Shown: positions 16,069-25,981, counted from the first letter of the stretch. The stretch: 64,000 bases of DNA from Rhodobacterales bacterium HKCCE4037 (GCA_015689645.1 WVSM01000005.1:1-64000); one strand, 5' to 3'. Program-made: numbers and translations. The notes: generated from the letters alone by a model not told the origin.

Positions 16069-16935
16069 ATGGCCAGCTTTCGCAAGCAGAAACTCTGGGG
16101 CGCAGTCTTCGCGGCGGGTGCCGTTGCGGCCACCGGCGTGGTGTGGGCCGATATCGGTGAAAACCGGTCACTGATCGTGAACGGGGAGATCGAGATGATC
16201 GTGGAGGCTCCGGCCCCCGAGCATGTCGAGGGTCTCAGCACGATCTACTCCGGCTGGGTGTTCCGTTCGCCGGAAACGCAGATGATGCAGGCCGACGACT
16301 TCGACAACCCGGCGATGCTGGACGTCGACACGGCCCGCGAGACCTTCGAAACGGCGATGGGGACCGAGGGGCAAAGCTGCGCCTCGTGCCATGACACGCC
16401 GGAAAGCCTGTCCACTGTCCGCGCCACCTATCCCCAGTGGGACGAAGAGCATGGCGAGGTGCAGACGGTCGAGATGCAGATCACCGAATGCATGACCGAA
16501 CGTATGGGGGCCGAAGCCTATGGCTACGACAGCGCCGAAATGCGTCGGATGTCGGCGCTGATCTCGGCTGTCGGGCGTGGCGAAGTTGTCAACGTCGCGA
16601 TCGACGGCCCGGCCCAATCAACCTGGGAGCAGGGTCAGGAGATCTATTACACCCGTTACGGCCAGCTCGAACTGTCCTGTGCCAATTGCCACGAGCAGAA
16701 CTACGGCAACCTGATCCGGGCCGACCACCTCAGCCAGGGCCAGGTCAATGGCTTCCCGACCTATCGCCTCCGTAACTCCGGACTGGTTTCGATTCACAAC
16801 CGCTTCCGCGGATGCATTCGGGACACCCGTGGCGAAACCTTCGCGGTCGGCAGCCCCGAATTCGTGGCGCTGGAACTCTACGTCGCCTCGCGCGGCAACG
16901 GCCTGACCGTGGAAGGCCCCGCCGTCCGCAACTGA
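16069..16935 (+). CDS. soxA: SoxA, dihaem cytochrome c L-cysteine S-thiosulfotransferase subunit
   Basis: 288 residues with an N-terminal signal (about 9-27) and two haem sites, CASCH at 104-108 and CANCH at 204-208. C141 (TECMTERMG) and C249 (RGCIRDTRG) sit where SoxA uses cysteines as axial haem ligands, the latter in the active site. With SoxX it attaches thiosulfate to SoxY. The frame starts at ATG 16069 with GGGAGGA ahead. A hairpin at 16945-16969 follows before soxB. Confidence 0.96.
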   Translation: MASFRKQKLWGAVFAAGAVAATGVVWADIGENRSLIVNGEIEMIVEAPAPEHVEGLSTIYSGWVFRSPETQMMQADDFDNPAMLDVDTARETFETAMGTEGQSCASCHDTPESLSTVRATYPQWDEEHGEVQTVEMQITECMTERMGAEAYGYDSAEMRRMSALISAVGRGEVVNVAIDGPAQSTWEQGQEIYYTRYGQLELSCANCHEQNYGNLIRADHLSQGQVNGFPTYRLRNSGLVSIHNRFRGCIRDTRGETFAVGSPEFVALELYVASRGNGLTVEGPAVRN

Positions 16936-16944
16936 ACCCTGCAG

Positions 16945-16969
16945 ACGCCGTGCCCGATGGGTGCGGCGT
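16945..16969 (+). other. Hairpin between soxA and soxB
   Basis: ACGCCG / CGGCGT arms with partial inner pairing, 9 bp after the soxA stop and 48 bp before soxB. No T-run follows, so it may be a processing or attenuation element giving unequal amounts of the two messages. Confidence 0.45.
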
Positions 16970-17017
16970 TCCTGTCTGAAAACACATGCAAGAAGAAGAA
17001 TATAAAGGCGCAACCAG

Positions 17018-18712
17018 ATGATCTCACGCAGACATTTCGTACAGGCCGCGATGGCGACATCGGCGCTTTATGGGGCGTCCGGTTTCGGGAATTGGGCGCG
17101 TCTGGCCGCGCAGCAGGTGCTCAGCCAGGAAGACCTGATCGGCTCCAGCGATTTCGGGAACGTCACGCTGGTCCATATTACCGACATTCACGCCCAGACC
17201 CAGCCGATCTACTTCCGCGAGCCGGAATTCAACATTGGTGTCGGTGCAGCCGAGGGTCAGCCGCCGCATATCGTGGGCGAGGCGTTCCGCGCCGCCTACG
17301 GGATCGAGCAGGGCAGTGCGATGGATTACGCGCTGACCTACAATGACTTCACATCGCTGGCGCGCAGCTATGGCAAGATGGGTGGCCTCGACCGCATCGC
17401 CACCGTTGTAAACGCGATCCGGGGTGACCGGCCCGACGCGATCGTTCTGGACGGCGGTGATACGTGGCAGGGGTCGCTTCCGTCGCTGCGCACACGCGGG
17501 CAGGACATGGTGGATCTGTTCAACGCCCTTGGCGTTGATGCGATGACCTCGCACTGGGAATTCACGCTCGGCTCCGACCGGGTGCGCGAGATTGTGGAAG
17601 GCCCGCTGAACCCGGCGTTCCTGGGCGCAAACATCTTCGACGTGGATTGGGACGAGCCGGTGTTCGACGATTACCGCATGTTCGAGCGGGGCGGCACCTC
17701 CATCGCCGTGATCGGGCAAGCATTCCCCTACATGCCGATTGCAAACCCCTCGTGGATGTTCCCCGAACTCTCCTTCGGCCTGCGGCGCGAACGCCTCGTG
17801 GAAGTGGTCGAAGAGGTCCGGGCAGCTGGCGCGGAGGTCGTTGTTCTCCTCTCCCACAACGGCTTCGACGTTGACCGCCAGTTCGCCCGCGATATTCCCG
17901 GCCTCGACGTGATCCTGACCGGCCACACCCATGATGCGCTGCCTGAGCCGGTTCAGGTCGGCAACACGTTCCTCATCGCCAGCGGCAGCCACGGCAAGTT
18001 CGTCAGCCGCGTTGATCTGGACGTGCGCGACGGCGGCCTTCAAGGCATCAACCACCGCCTGATCCCGATCTTCTCGGATGTCATCACGCCGGACCCGACC
18101 ATGGCGGGCCTGATCGCCGAGACCCGCGCGCCGTTCGAGGCGGAGATGAGCGAAGTGATCGGCCAGTCCAGCTCGCTGCTGTTCCGGCGCGGCAATTTCA
18201 ACGGCACATGGGACGACGTGATCTGCAACGCGCTGATCTCGCAACGGGATGCGCAGATCGCGCTCAGCCCCGGTTTCCGCTGGGGAGCGGCGGTGCTGCC
18301 GGGTCAGGACATCACGCGCGAGGATATCTTCAACGTTACCGCGATGACCTATCCCAACGCCTATCGGACCGAGATGACCGGCGAGACGCTCAAGCTGATC
18401 TTCGAAGACGTGGCCGAGAACATCTTCAACCCCGATCCCTACTACCAGCAGGGCGGCGACATGGTCCGCATTGGTGGCATGGGCTACCGCATCGACATCG
18501 GTCAGCCGATGGGCAGCCGGATCACCGACATGACCCTTCTGGAGACCGGCGAGCCGGTGGAGGCCGACCAGACCTATGTCGTGGCCGGTTGGGCCAGCGT
18601 GAACGAAGGCACCGAAGGCCCGCCGATCTGGGAGGTGGTCGAGAACCACATCCGCGAGCAGGGCACGGTCGAGATTCAACCGAACAACAGCGTGGACGTT
18701 GTCGGCGGCTGA
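17018..18712 (+). CDS. soxB: SoxB, thiosulfohydrolase
   Basis: 564 residues. A Tat signal (MISRRHFVQAAMATSALYG) is followed by a 5'-nucleotidase-like metallophosphoesterase fold with the dimanganese motifs DIHAQ, GGDTWQGS, SHWEF, LLSHNGFD and GHTHD, then the C-terminal nucleotidase-type domain. SoxB hydrolyses the sulfone group from SoxY-bound thiosulfate to release sulfate. It is among the best-conserved Sox markers and its length agrees with the family. soxC follows after 33 bp with AGGAGAGG before its start. Confidence 0.97.
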   Translation: MISRRHFVQAAMATSALYGASGFGNWARLAAQQVLSQEDLIGSSDFGNVTLVHITDIHAQTQPIYFREPEFNIGVGAAEGQPPHIVGEAFRAAYGIEQGSAMDYALTYNDFTSLARSYGKMGGLDRIATVVNAIRGDRPDAIVLDGGDTWQGSLPSLRTRGQDMVDLFNALGVDAMTSHWEFTLGSDRVREIVEGPLNPAFLGANIFDVDWDEPVFDDYRMFERGGTSIAVIGQAFPYMPIANPSWMFPELSFGLRRERLVEVVEEVRAAGAEVVVLLSHNGFDVDRQFARDIPGLDVILTGHTHDALPEPVQVGNTFLIASGSHGKFVSRVDLDVRDGGLQGINHRLIPIFSDVITPDPTMAGLIAETRAPFEAEMSEVIGQSSSLLFRRGNFNGTWDDVICNALISQRDAQIALSPGFRWGAAVLPGQDITREDIFNVTAMTYPNAYRTEMTGETLKLIFEDVAENIFNPDPYYQQGGDMVRIGGMGYRIDIGQPMGSRITDMTLLETGEPVEADQTYVVAGWASVNEGTEGPPIWEVVENHIREQGTVEIQPNNSVDVVGG

Positions 18713-18745
18713 GGCCGCGACGATTCGAACAGGAGAGGCACAGAG

Positions 18746-20011
18746 ATGTCAGATAACAAACCATCGGCAACCCGGCGTCAGTTCCTTGGCGGGGCCGCCC
18801 TTGCCGCAGGCGCAGCCGCGACCGGCAAGCTGGTCCATGCGCAGGCCGCTGATCCCCTGATCACCGAGTTGCAGCCTTGGCAACAGTTTCTGGGGCCGGG
18901 CGTGGATGCAGCACCTTATGGCATGCCCTCGCCCTTCGAGTCCCATGTCGTGCGCCGTAACGTGCCGTGGCTGACCGCCGACAGCGTCAGCTCGGTCAAC
19001 TTCACGCCGCTGCACGAGATGGAGGGGATCATCACCCCCAACGGCCTCGCGTTCGAGCGTCACCACGGCGGCGTGGCAGAGATCGACCCTGCCGACCATC
19101 GACTGATGATCAACGGCCTCGTCGACACGCAGATGGTCTTCACGATGCAAGACCTCATGCGCTTCCCGCGGGAGAACCGGACCTATTTCCTCGAATGCGC
19201 CGCCAATTCCGGTATGGAATGGCGCGGCGCGCAGCTCAACGGCTGCCAATTCACCCACGGTATGATCCATAACGTGGTCTACACCGGCGTGCCGCTGCGG
19301 CTGCTGCTGGAAGAGGCGGGCGTTCAGACCAACGGGACGTGGCTGCTGGCCGAAGGCGCGGATGCCTCCGCCATGACCCGCTCGATCCCGATGGAAAAAT
19401 GCCTCGACGATTGTCTTGTCGCCACGCACATGAACGGTGAGCGGCTGCGGCCCGAGCAGGGTTACCCGCTGCGCCTCGTCGTTCCCGGCTGGGAAGGCAA
19501 CATGTGGGTCAAATGGCTGCGACGTCTCGAAGTGGGCGATCAGCCGTGGCACCACCGCGAGGAAACCTCGAAATACACCGACCTTCTGGCGAACGGTGAT
19601 GCGCGCCGCTTCACATGGGTCATGGACGCCAAGTCCGTCATCACCAACCCGTCGCCGCAGGCTCCGATCCTGCATGGTCCCGGGCCGACCGTTCTGACCG
19701 GCGTTGCGTGGTCGGGCCGGGGGACCATCCCGCGCGTGGACGTGACGCTCGACGGTGGCATGAACTGGCATCAGGCGCGCATGTCGGGCCCCAGTTTCGA
19801 CAAGTCGATGCACCGCTTCTACTTCGAGTTCGACTGGGACGGCAGCGAGTTGCTTCTGCAAAGCCGCGCCCATGACAGCACCGGTTACGTGCAACCCACC
19901 AAGGACCAGCTGCGCGAGATCCGGGGCGAGAATTCCATCTACCACAACAACGGAATCCAGACCTGGCTTGTCCGGGAAAATGGTGAATCCGAAAACGTCG
20001 AGGTCGGCTAA
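18746..20011 (+). CDS. soxC: SoxC, molybdenum cofactor subunit of sulfane dehydrogenase
   Basis: 421 residues. Tat signal TRRQFLGGAALAAGAAATG at the N-terminus, then the sulfite-oxidase fold with the molybdenum-ligating Cys in FLECAANSG near residue 151 and a C-terminal dimerisation domain (VDVTLDGGMNWHQAR). Together with SoxD it removes six electrons from the sulfane sulfur on SoxY, so organisms with soxCD oxidise thiosulfate fully to sulfate without storing sulfur globules. soxD begins 3 bp after its stop. Confidence 0.96.
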   Translation: MSDNKPSATRRQFLGGAALAAGAAATGKLVHAQAADPLITELQPWQQFLGPGVDAAPYGMPSPFESHVVRRNVPWLTADSVSSVNFTPLHEMEGIITPNGLAFERHHGGVAEIDPADHRLMINGLVDTQMVFTMQDLMRFPRENRTYFLECAANSGMEWRGAQLNGCQFTHGMIHNVVYTGVPLRLLLEEAGVQTNGTWLLAEGADASAMTRSIPMEKCLDDCLVATHMNGERLRPEQGYPLRLVVPGWEGNMWVKWLRRLEVGDQPWHHREETSKYTDLLANGDARRFTWVMDAKSVITNPSPQAPILHGPGPTVLTGVAWSGRGTIPRVDVTLDGGMNWHQARMSGPSFDKSMHRFYFEFDWDGSELLLQSRAHDSTGYVQPTKDQLREIRGENSIYHNNGIQTWLVRENGESENVEVG

Positions 20012-20014
20012 GTC

Positions 20015-21091
20015 ATGAAAAAGATCCTTGTTTCGACCGCGTCCCTTCTGGCGATATCGGCCCTTCCGGCCCTTCCGGCCCTCGCGCAGGAGGCAGCCGC
20101 CCCCTCACGCGACGGTGGGTACGGCCTCGGACGCGAGGCACTTCCCGAAGAAGTCGCGGCGTGGGACATCGACATTCGCCCCGATGGCGCGGGATTGCCC
20201 GTCGGCTCCGGCAACGTATGGGACGGAGAGGGCTTGTTCATCGATTATTGTTCCGCCTGCCACGGCGATTTCGGCGAGGCCGTGGGCCGCTGGCCCGTCC
20301 TGGCTGGCGGGTTCGGAACGATGGAAAGCGAGGACCCGGTGAAAACCGTCGGCTCCTACTGGCCCTATCTCTCGACCGTCTGGGATTACGTGCACCGCGC
20401 CATGCCCTACGGGTCGGCCCAGAGCCTGACCGATGACGAGGTCTACGCGCTGACGGCTTACCTTATGTACGTCAACGACCTGGTCGATGACGATTTCGAA
20501 CTTTCGAACGAGAACTTCCTCGAGGTGCCACTTCCAAACGAGGACGCGTTCTTCATGGATGACCGCGCCGAGACGGAATACGCACTCTTCTCTGCCGAGC
20601 CCTGCATGAGCGATTGCGCCGAGAGTATCGAGGTCACCAGCACCGCGTCGGTCCTGAACGTGACGCCCGAGGGTGAGGGAGGGGCGACCGAGGCGACCGC
20701 CGAGGTCGAAGTGGAAGAAGAGGCCACCGTCGTGGAGGAGGCCGCGCCCGAAGACACCGGACCCGACCCGGAACTCGTGGCGATGGGTGAGGGGCTGTTC
20801 CGCCAGTGCTCGTCCTGTCACCAGATCGGTGACGGCGCGACCAACCGGACCGGTCCCGCGCTCGTCAACATCTACGGGCATCCTGCCGGTATGCAGGACG
20901 GGTTCCGCTATTCCCCCGCCTTCACAGAGGCCGTCGAAGGCGGCCTTGAGTGGACGGATGAGACCTTGGCGCAATTCCTCGCCAACCCACGCGACTTCAT
21001 TCCGGGCAACCGGATGGGGTTCCGTGGCCTGCGGGACGACGAGGAAATCGCCGCGATGATCGCCTATATCCGTGCCGAAGGTGGCGAATGA
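20015..21091 (+). CDS. soxD: SoxD, dihaem cytochrome c subunit of sulfane dehydrogenase
   Basis: 358 residues with a signal peptide and two haem domains: CSACH at 79-83 and CSSCH near residue 265. Between them lies a low-complexity acidic linker rich in Glu, Ala, Thr and Val (about 210-250). It carries electrons from SoxC to the respiratory chain. The stop overlaps the soxE start (ATGA). The second haem domain is similar to the first domain of SoxE, consistent with an old duplication. Confidence 0.94.
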   Translation: MKKILVSTASLLAISALPALPALAQEAAAPSRDGGYGLGREALPEEVAAWDIDIRPDGAGLPVGSGNVWDGEGLFIDYCSACHGDFGEAVGRWPVLAGGFGTMESEDPVKTVGSYWPYLSTVWDYVHRAMPYGSAQSLTDDEVYALTAYLMYVNDLVDDDFELSNENFLEVPLPNEDAFFMDDRAETEYALFSAEPCMSDCAESIEVTSTASVLNVTPEGEGGATEATAEVEVEEEATVVEEAAPEDTGPDPELVAMGEGLFRQCSSCHQIGDGATNRTGPALVNIYGHPAGMQDGFRYSPAFTEAVEGGLEWTDETLAQFLANPRDFIPGNRMGFRGLRDDEEIAAMIAYIRAEGGE

Positions 21092-21795
21092 CGGGAAAGG
21101 TGATCCCAAGTTGCAAGGTCGCTGCCCTGGTGGCGGGGACCTTGTCGCTGACGCCGTTTTCGGCGTCGGCGGATGCCGAGAACGGGGAGCGTCTGTTCCG
21201 GGCCTGTGCGGCTTGCCACCAGATCGGGGAGGGCGCGATCAACCGGATCGGTCCTCAGCTCAACGGGCTTGTCGGACGATTGATCGGCACGGTTGACGGG
21301 TACGACTATTCCGACACGCTCTCCGAGGCGGGCGCTGATGGCGACGTCTGGTCGGAGGCAGCGCTGTCTGCGTTCCTCGAAGATCCGCGCGGCTATCTGC
21401 CCGGTACGTCGATGGTGTTTCGCGGCATCCGTGACGAAACCGACCGCACCGACCTGATTTCTTATCTTATACAGGAAGGCGGCACGTCGGAGGCCGCCGC
21501 CGAAGCCGGGCCCGAGAGCGGGCCAAGCCCGGAAATTGCAGCCATTCTCGCGGTCGAAGGTGACGTCGCCTATGGCGAATACCTTTCATCGGAATGCACC
21601 GCCTGCCACCGCGGTGCGGGCGGCGAGGATATCCCGTCAATCGCCGGTCTGGCGCCATCGGTCTTCATCGCTGGCCTGAGTGCCTACCGCACCGGGGAGC
21701 GCGAGCACCCCGTCATGAACATGGTCGCCTCGCGTCTGGGAGACGAGGAGATCGCGGCACTGGCCGCCTATTTCGAGGCTCAAACCACGGAGTAG
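21088..21795 (+). CDS. soxE: SoxE, dihaem cytochrome c
   Basis: 235 residues with a signal peptide and two haem motifs, CAACH at about 41-45 and CTACH near residue 171. The first domain is of the class I type (GPQLNGLVGR, FLEDPRGYLPGTSMVF), the second resembles the small domain of flavocytochrome c sulfide dehydrogenase. SoxE is the cytochrome partner of SoxF. It overlaps soxD by 4 bp. A pair of hairpins separates it from soxF. Confidence 0.92.
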   Translation: MTGKVIPSCKVAALVAGTLSLTPFSASADAENGERLFRACAACHQIGEGAINRIGPQLNGLVGRLIGTVDGYDYSDTLSEAGADGDVWSEAALSAFLEDPRGYLPGTSMVFRGIRDETDRTDLISYLIQEGGTSEAAAEAGPESGPSPEIAAILAVEGDVAYGEYLSSECTACHRGAGGEDIPSIAGLAPSVFIAGLSAYRTGEREHPVMNMVASRLGDEEIAALAAYFEAQTTE

Positions 21796-21810
21796 GCCAA
21801 CACATTCGGA

Positions 21811-21855
21811 CCGGCCCGGATTGGCCGGACAACAAGGCGGAACCAATGCTCCGCA
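21811..21855 (+). other. Two hairpins between soxE and soxF
   Basis: CCGGCC-N6-GGCCGG at 21811-21828 and GCGGA-N8-TCCGC at 21838-21855, between the soxE stop and the soxF ribosome-binding site. There is no T-run. They may protect the upstream message or set the soxF level. Confidence 0.4.
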
Positions 21856-21872
21856 TCAAGGGAGGAGAGAAC

Positions 21873-23144
21873 ATGAACTTCAACAGACGTGCATTCCTGA
21901 GCACGACGGCGGCGGTCGGGGCGACCCTTGCCGCGCCGATGATCGTGCGCGCCCAAGACGGCGCGCGTCCCCGCGTCGTCGTCGTCGGCGGCGGCGCAGG
22001 TGGGGCGACCGCCGCGCGCTACATCGCGCGCGACAGCGAGGGTGCCATCGACGTCACCCTGATCGAGCCGTCGCGGGCCTACTACACCTGCTTCTTCTCG
22101 AACCTTTACCTCGGCGGCTTCCGCGAATTCGACAGCCTTGGACATACCTACGGCAACCTCGCCTCGTCCTACGGCGTGAACGTGGTGCACGACTGGGCAA
22201 CAGGCGTGGACCGTGATGCGAAGACCGTGCGGCTCGCGGGTGGCGGCGATGTACCCTACGACCGCCTCGTGTTGTCGCCAGGCATCGACTTCAAGAACGG
22301 CGCGGTTCCCGGCTGGTCGACCGCTGTGCAGAACCGCATGCCCCACGCCTACAAGGCGGGCTCGCAAACCCAGCTTCTGCGCGCGCAGATCGAGGCGATG
22401 CCGGAAGGTGGCACCTTCGCCATGGTCGCGCCGCCCAACCCTTACCGCTGCCCGCCCGGCCCTTACGAGCGGGTGTCGATGGTGGCCCACTACCTGAAGG
22501 AGAACAATCCGACCGCCCGCATCCTGATCGCGGATCCGAAGGAAACCTTCTCCAAACAGGCGCTTTTCGAGGACGGCTGGCTTCGCCACTACGAAGGCAT
22601 GATCGAGCGTGTCGGCCCCGATTTCGGCGGTGGCAACGTGGAAGTCGATGCCGAGGCGATGACGCTTTCCATCGACGGCGACGTGCAGAACGTCGATGTC
22701 TGCAACGTCATCCCGGCGATGCAGGCGGGCGGCATCGTGCATGCCGCGGCCCTGAACGAAGGTGACTGGGCCCCGGTTTCGGCCTACGACCTGTCGAGCC
22801 GGTTGGACGAAAGCGTGCACATCCTCGGCGATTCCGCTGCGCAGGGCGACATGCCGAAGTCGGGCTTCGCGGCGAACAGCCAGGCCAAGGTTGCGGCCAA
22901 TGCCATCGTGGCGGCCTTCACTGACAGTCGCCAGTTCCCGGCGCGGTTCTCGAACACCTGCTGGTCGCTCATCGACACCGATGACGGGATCAAGGTGGGC
23001 GCGAATTACGAAGCCTCGGACGAAGGCATCGTATCGACCGGCGGGTTCGTCAGCGAAGTCGGTGAAACAGACGAAGTCCGCGCAGAGACTTATCGCGAGA
23101 GCATCGGCTGGTACGATGCGATCACCGAGGACATGTTCGGGTGA
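21873..23144 (+). CDS. soxF: SoxF, flavocytochrome c sulfide dehydrogenase FAD subunit (FccB type)
   Basis: 423 residues. Tat signal NFNRRAFLSTTAAVGATLAA, then an FAD-binding Rossmann motif VVVGGGAGGATAARYI and the FccB/SoxF redox Cys in YYTCFFSNLYLGG, with a second conserved Cys region NPYRCPPGPYERV. It oxidises sulfide to sulfur or enhances Sox activity using SoxE as electron acceptor. ATG 21873 is chosen for its GGAGGAGA site; the open frame runs further back into soxE. soxG and soxH, which follow in Paracoccus, are absent here. Confidence 0.94.
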   Translation: MNFNRRAFLSTTAAVGATLAAPMIVRAQDGARPRVVVVGGGAGGATAARYIARDSEGAIDVTLIEPSRAYYTCFFSNLYLGGFREFDSLGHTYGNLASSYGVNVVHDWATGVDRDAKTVRLAGGGDVPYDRLVLSPGIDFKNGAVPGWSTAVQNRMPHAYKAGSQTQLLRAQIEAMPEGGTFAMVAPPNPYRCPPGPYERVSMVAHYLKENNPTARILIADPKETFSKQALFEDGWLRHYEGMIERVGPDFGGGNVEVDAEAMTLSIDGDVQNVDVCNVIPAMQAGGIVHAAALNEGDWAPVSAYDLSSRLDESVHILGDSAAQGDMPKSGFAANSQAKVAANAIVAAFTDSRQFPARFSNTCWSLIDTDDGIKVGANYEASDEGIVSTGGFVSEVGETDEVRAETYRESIGWYDAITEDMFG

Positions 23145-23196
23145 CCGAAACGGCGGGGGCGGCATCCGCCCCCGCATCTTCTGGGGAGGGACGATC

Positions 23197-23631
23197 ATGA
23201 AGACGGCAATTTCCACGTTTGCCCTGGGCCTAGTGATGGCGGTGCCGGTCGCGGCTCAGGATGTCATCACCTACGACTTCGAAGGCTCGTTCGACGACGC
23301 CACTTTCGCGGTGGAAAGCGCCATTGTGAACCGTGGCCTCGTCATCGACTACGTCAGCCATGTCGGTGACATGCTGAACCGCACCGGCGAGGATGTCGGC
23401 TCGGAAACCATGATCTTCGAGAATGCGGACATCTTCCTGTTCTGCTCGGCGGCCATTTCGCGGCGTGTCATGGAAGCGGACCCGATGAACATCGTGCATT
23501 GTCCCTATTCCATCTTCGTCGCCGAGATGGACGGCGAAGTCATGCTTGGCCATCGCGCTTATCCCGACGGGCCGATGCAGGAGGTCGAGGCCGTTCTCGA
23601 CGCCATCATCCTCGAGGCGCAGGCCCAGTGA
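23197..23631 (+). CDS. Secreted DUF302 family protein
   Basis: 144 residues with a clear signal peptide (ending VPVAAQ) and the DUF302 core: [17 protein letters not shown], then an Asn/Cys-containing strand ([17 protein letters not shown]) and [19 protein letters not shown]302 domains are thought to bind small ligands or metals, often in sulfur-related loci, but no activity is established. It has a strong GGGGAGGG site, and its stop overlaps the hemA GTG start by GTGA. It presumably works in the periplasm with the Sox proteins. Confidence 0.85.
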   Translation: MKTAISTFALGLVMAVPVAAQDVITYDFEGSFDDATFAVESAIVNRGLVIDYVSHVGDMLNRTGEDVGSETMIFENADIFLFCSAAISRRVMEADPMNIVHCPYSIFVAEMDGEVMLGHRAYPDGPMQEVEAVLDAIILEAQAQ

Positions 23632-24866
23632 CCCGGGCGGCCTTCGACTACACCGCCTTCGCCAGTGCCGCGCTCGACCAACTTCGGGCCGACGGGAACT
23701 ACCGCTATTTCGCCGAACTGAAGCGGGAACGCGGATCTTTCCCAGTTGCGATTGACCGATCCTCCGGCGCGCAGCGGCCCGTGACTGTCTGGTGCTCCAA
23801 CGACTACCTCGGGATGGGCCAGCATCCGGTCGTTCTGGAAGCGATGCACCGTGCGCTGGACGAAACCGGCGCCGGTGCAGGGGGCACTCGAAACATTTCG
23901 GGCACAACTCATGCCCATGCCGATCTTGAGGCGGAACTGGCCGATCTGCACGGCAAGGAAGCCGCACTTCTTTTCACCTCCGGCTACGTGTCGAACTGGG
24001 CGAGCCTCGGCACGCTTGCCGAACGTCTGCCCGATTGCGTGGTCCTGTCGGACGCCGGCAACCACGCCAGCATGATCGAAGGCATCCGCCATAGCCGCGC
24101 GGAGAAGCGGATCTGGAATCACAATGATCTCGCGGATCTGGAGCGGCACCTGGCCGGGATCGACCCGTGCCGTCCGAAGATCATCGCTTTCGAATCCGTA
24201 TACTCGATGGATGGCGACGTGGCCCCGATCGCCGAGATCTGCGATCTGGCGGACCGCTACGGTGCGTTGACTTACCTCGACGAGGTTCACGCCGTCGGGC
24301 TCTACGGCCCGCGCGGCGGCGGCATCGCGGAGCGCGACGGCTTGATGGATCGGATCACGATCATCGAAGGCACGCTGGGGAAGGCATTCGGTGTGATGGG
24401 TGGGTACATCACCGGTCCCGCCAGTATCGTGGATTTTGTGCGCAGTTTTGCCTCGGGGTTCATCTTCACCACGGCGCTGCCTCCGGCGGTTGCGGCCGGG
24501 GCCTGCGCCGCTGTCCGGTATCTGAAAACCAGCCAGGCGGAACGCGCGGCACAGAAAGCCAAGGTCGCTCAGGTGCGCGCGCGGCTCGATGAAATGGGCC
24601 TGCCGCATCTGGAAAACGAGAGCCACATCATCCCGGTGATGGTCGGCGATCCGGTGAAGTGCAAGTTCATCTCGGACGAGTTGATACGCCGCTATGGTAT
24701 CTACATCCAGCCGATCAACTATCCGACCGTGCCGAAGGGAACCGAGCGTCTGCGGATCACACCATCACCGGTACATTCCGATGCGGATATCGACCACTTG
24801 GTCGCCGCCCTGTCCGAACTTTGGGCGCAATGTTGCATTGCCCGGCAACCGCTGGCGGCACAGTAG
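23628..24866 (+). CDS. hemA: 5-aminolevulinate synthase
   Basis: 412 residues from a GTG start that overlaps the DUF302 stop; the frame is open earlier (ATG 23499) but that part is in another gene. It is a PLP-dependent alpha-oxoamine synthase with [17 protein letters not shown] (substrate region), [10 protein letters not shown] and the PLP-binding lysine K252 in EGTLGKAFG. It condenses glycine and succinyl-CoA to 5-aminolevulinate, the first haem precursor. Placement in the sox region, with four haem-containing Sox proteins, suggests a cluster-linked copy that supplies haem during thiosulfate growth; another hemA elsewhere in the genome is likely but not visible. Confidence 0.95.
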   Translation: MTRAAFDYTAFASAALDQLRADGNYRYFAELKRERGSFPVAIDRSSGAQRPVTVWCSNDYLGMGQHPVVLEAMHRALDETGAGAGGTRNISGTTHAHADLEAELADLHGKEAALLFTSGYVSNWASLGTLAERLPDCVVLSDAGNHASMIEGIRHSRAEKRIWNHNDLADLERHLAGIDPCRPKIIAFESVYSMDGDVAPIAEICDLADRYGALTYLDEVHAVGLYGPRGGGIAERDGLMDRITIIEGTLGKAFGVMGGYITGPASIVDFVRSFASGFIFTTALPPAVAAGACAAVRYLKTSQAERAAQKAKVAQVRARLDEMGLPHLENESHIIPVMVGDPVKCKFISDELIRRYGIYIQPINYPTVPKGTERLRITPSPVHSDADIDHLVAALSELWAQCCIARQPLAAQ

Positions 24867-24904
24867 CTTGATGCAGGTCAACGCACCGGTGTGGTCGGAA
24901 CGGT

Positions 24905-25981
24905 ATGGCTGCCGTCATGGAAACGCTGTCTGAACGCTTGGGCGACGGTGCCCTTCTGATGCTGGCCGGTGCGCTGATCGGCCTCCTGTTCGGCGCTGCC
25001 GCGCAGCGTTCGCGATTCTGCTTGCGGGCCGCGACGGTGGAACTGGCACGCGGCCAGATGGGTCCGCGCATCGCGATCTGGTTTCTTGCCTTCGCAACGG
25101 CGCTGTTCGCGACGCAGGTGATGGTCCTTGCCGGATGGCTCGACCTTGCAAATGCGCGCCAGCTCAGCGGGGTGGGAAGCCTGTCGGGGGCGGTTATCGG
25201 AGGGCTGATGTTCGGGATCGGCATGATCCTTGCCCGCGGTTGCGCGAGCCGCCTACTGGTCCTGTCGGCCACAGGAAACCTGCGCGCGCTGGTTACCGGA
25301 CTGATCCTGACCGTGACGGCGCAGGCGGCGCTGACGGGGTTCCTCGCTTCGCCGAGAGAGCAATTGTCCGCGCTATTGGTCATCAGCGGCGAAAGCCGGG
25401 ATGGCATGGCCCTGCTCGGTCTGACCCAGCCCACGATCGTCGCCGTCGCTGCCGTGGCATTGGTGGCGAGCCTCTGGTTCGCGCGGAGCCGCAAGGTCCT
25501 TTGGTCGCACGTCATCTCGGGCATCGGTGTGGGGGCTGCCGTTGCCCTGGCGTGGCTTGCGACTTACCGCATTTCACAGGTCTCGTTCGATATCGTGCCG
25601 GTCGCCAGCATCACCTTCACCGGCCCGTCCGCCGATACGCTCATGGCTTTCGTGGGCGCGCGGTCGCTTCCAATGAGCTTCGGCCTCGGGCTTGTGCCAG
25701 GCGTCTTTGCGGGCTCAGCCCTGTCGGCCGTGATCTCGCGCGAGTGGCGGATCGAACGGTTCGGCCCCGATACGCCGATGGAACGCTACATCCTCGGCGC
25801 AGTGCTGATGGGGTTCGGCTCGATGCTGGCGGGCGGCTGCGCCGTGGGCTCTGCCATGGCGGGTGGCTCCGTGCTGGCGCTGACCTCGTGGGTCGCGGGC
25901 ATGTCGATCTGGGCGGGCGGTATCCTCACCACATGGATGATGGACCGCGTAGCCGTGTCGCAGCCGACAGCCGCGGCATGA
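24905..25981 (+). CDS. YeeE/YedE-family membrane transporter
   Basis: 358 residues, about nine to ten membrane segments and the family cysteines RFCLRAATVELARG near 38, ARGCASRLLVL near 116 and AGGCAVGSAM near 313. It is a full-length member like SoxT but clearly divergent from it, and is encoded after hemA in the direction of the sox operon. Probable role in import or export of thiosulfate or another sulfur compound. A second in-frame ATG at 24917 is possible; neither start has a strong ribosome-binding site. Confidence 0.82.
   Translation: MAAVMETLSERLGDGALLMLAGALIGLLFGAAAQRSRFCLRAATVELARGQMGPRIAIWFLAFATALFATQVMVLAGWLDLANARQLSGVGSLSGAVIGGLMFGIGMILARGCASRLLVLSATGNLRALVTGLILTVTAQAALTGFLASPREQLSALLVISGESRDGMALLGLTQPTIVAVAAVALVASLWFARSRKVLWSHVISGIGVGAAVALAWLATYRISQVSFDIVPVASITFTGPSADTLMAFVGARSLPMSFGLGLVPGVFAGSALSAVISREWRIERFGPDTPMERYILGAVLMGFGSMLAGGCAVGSAMAGGSVLALTSWVAGMSIWAGGILTTWMMDRVAVSQPTAAA

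Noticed and set aside
16936-17017. Intrinsic terminator splitting the sox operon between soxA and soxB
   Set aside because: A hairpin exists, but it lacks a T-run and has weak inner pairs, so full termination is unlikely.
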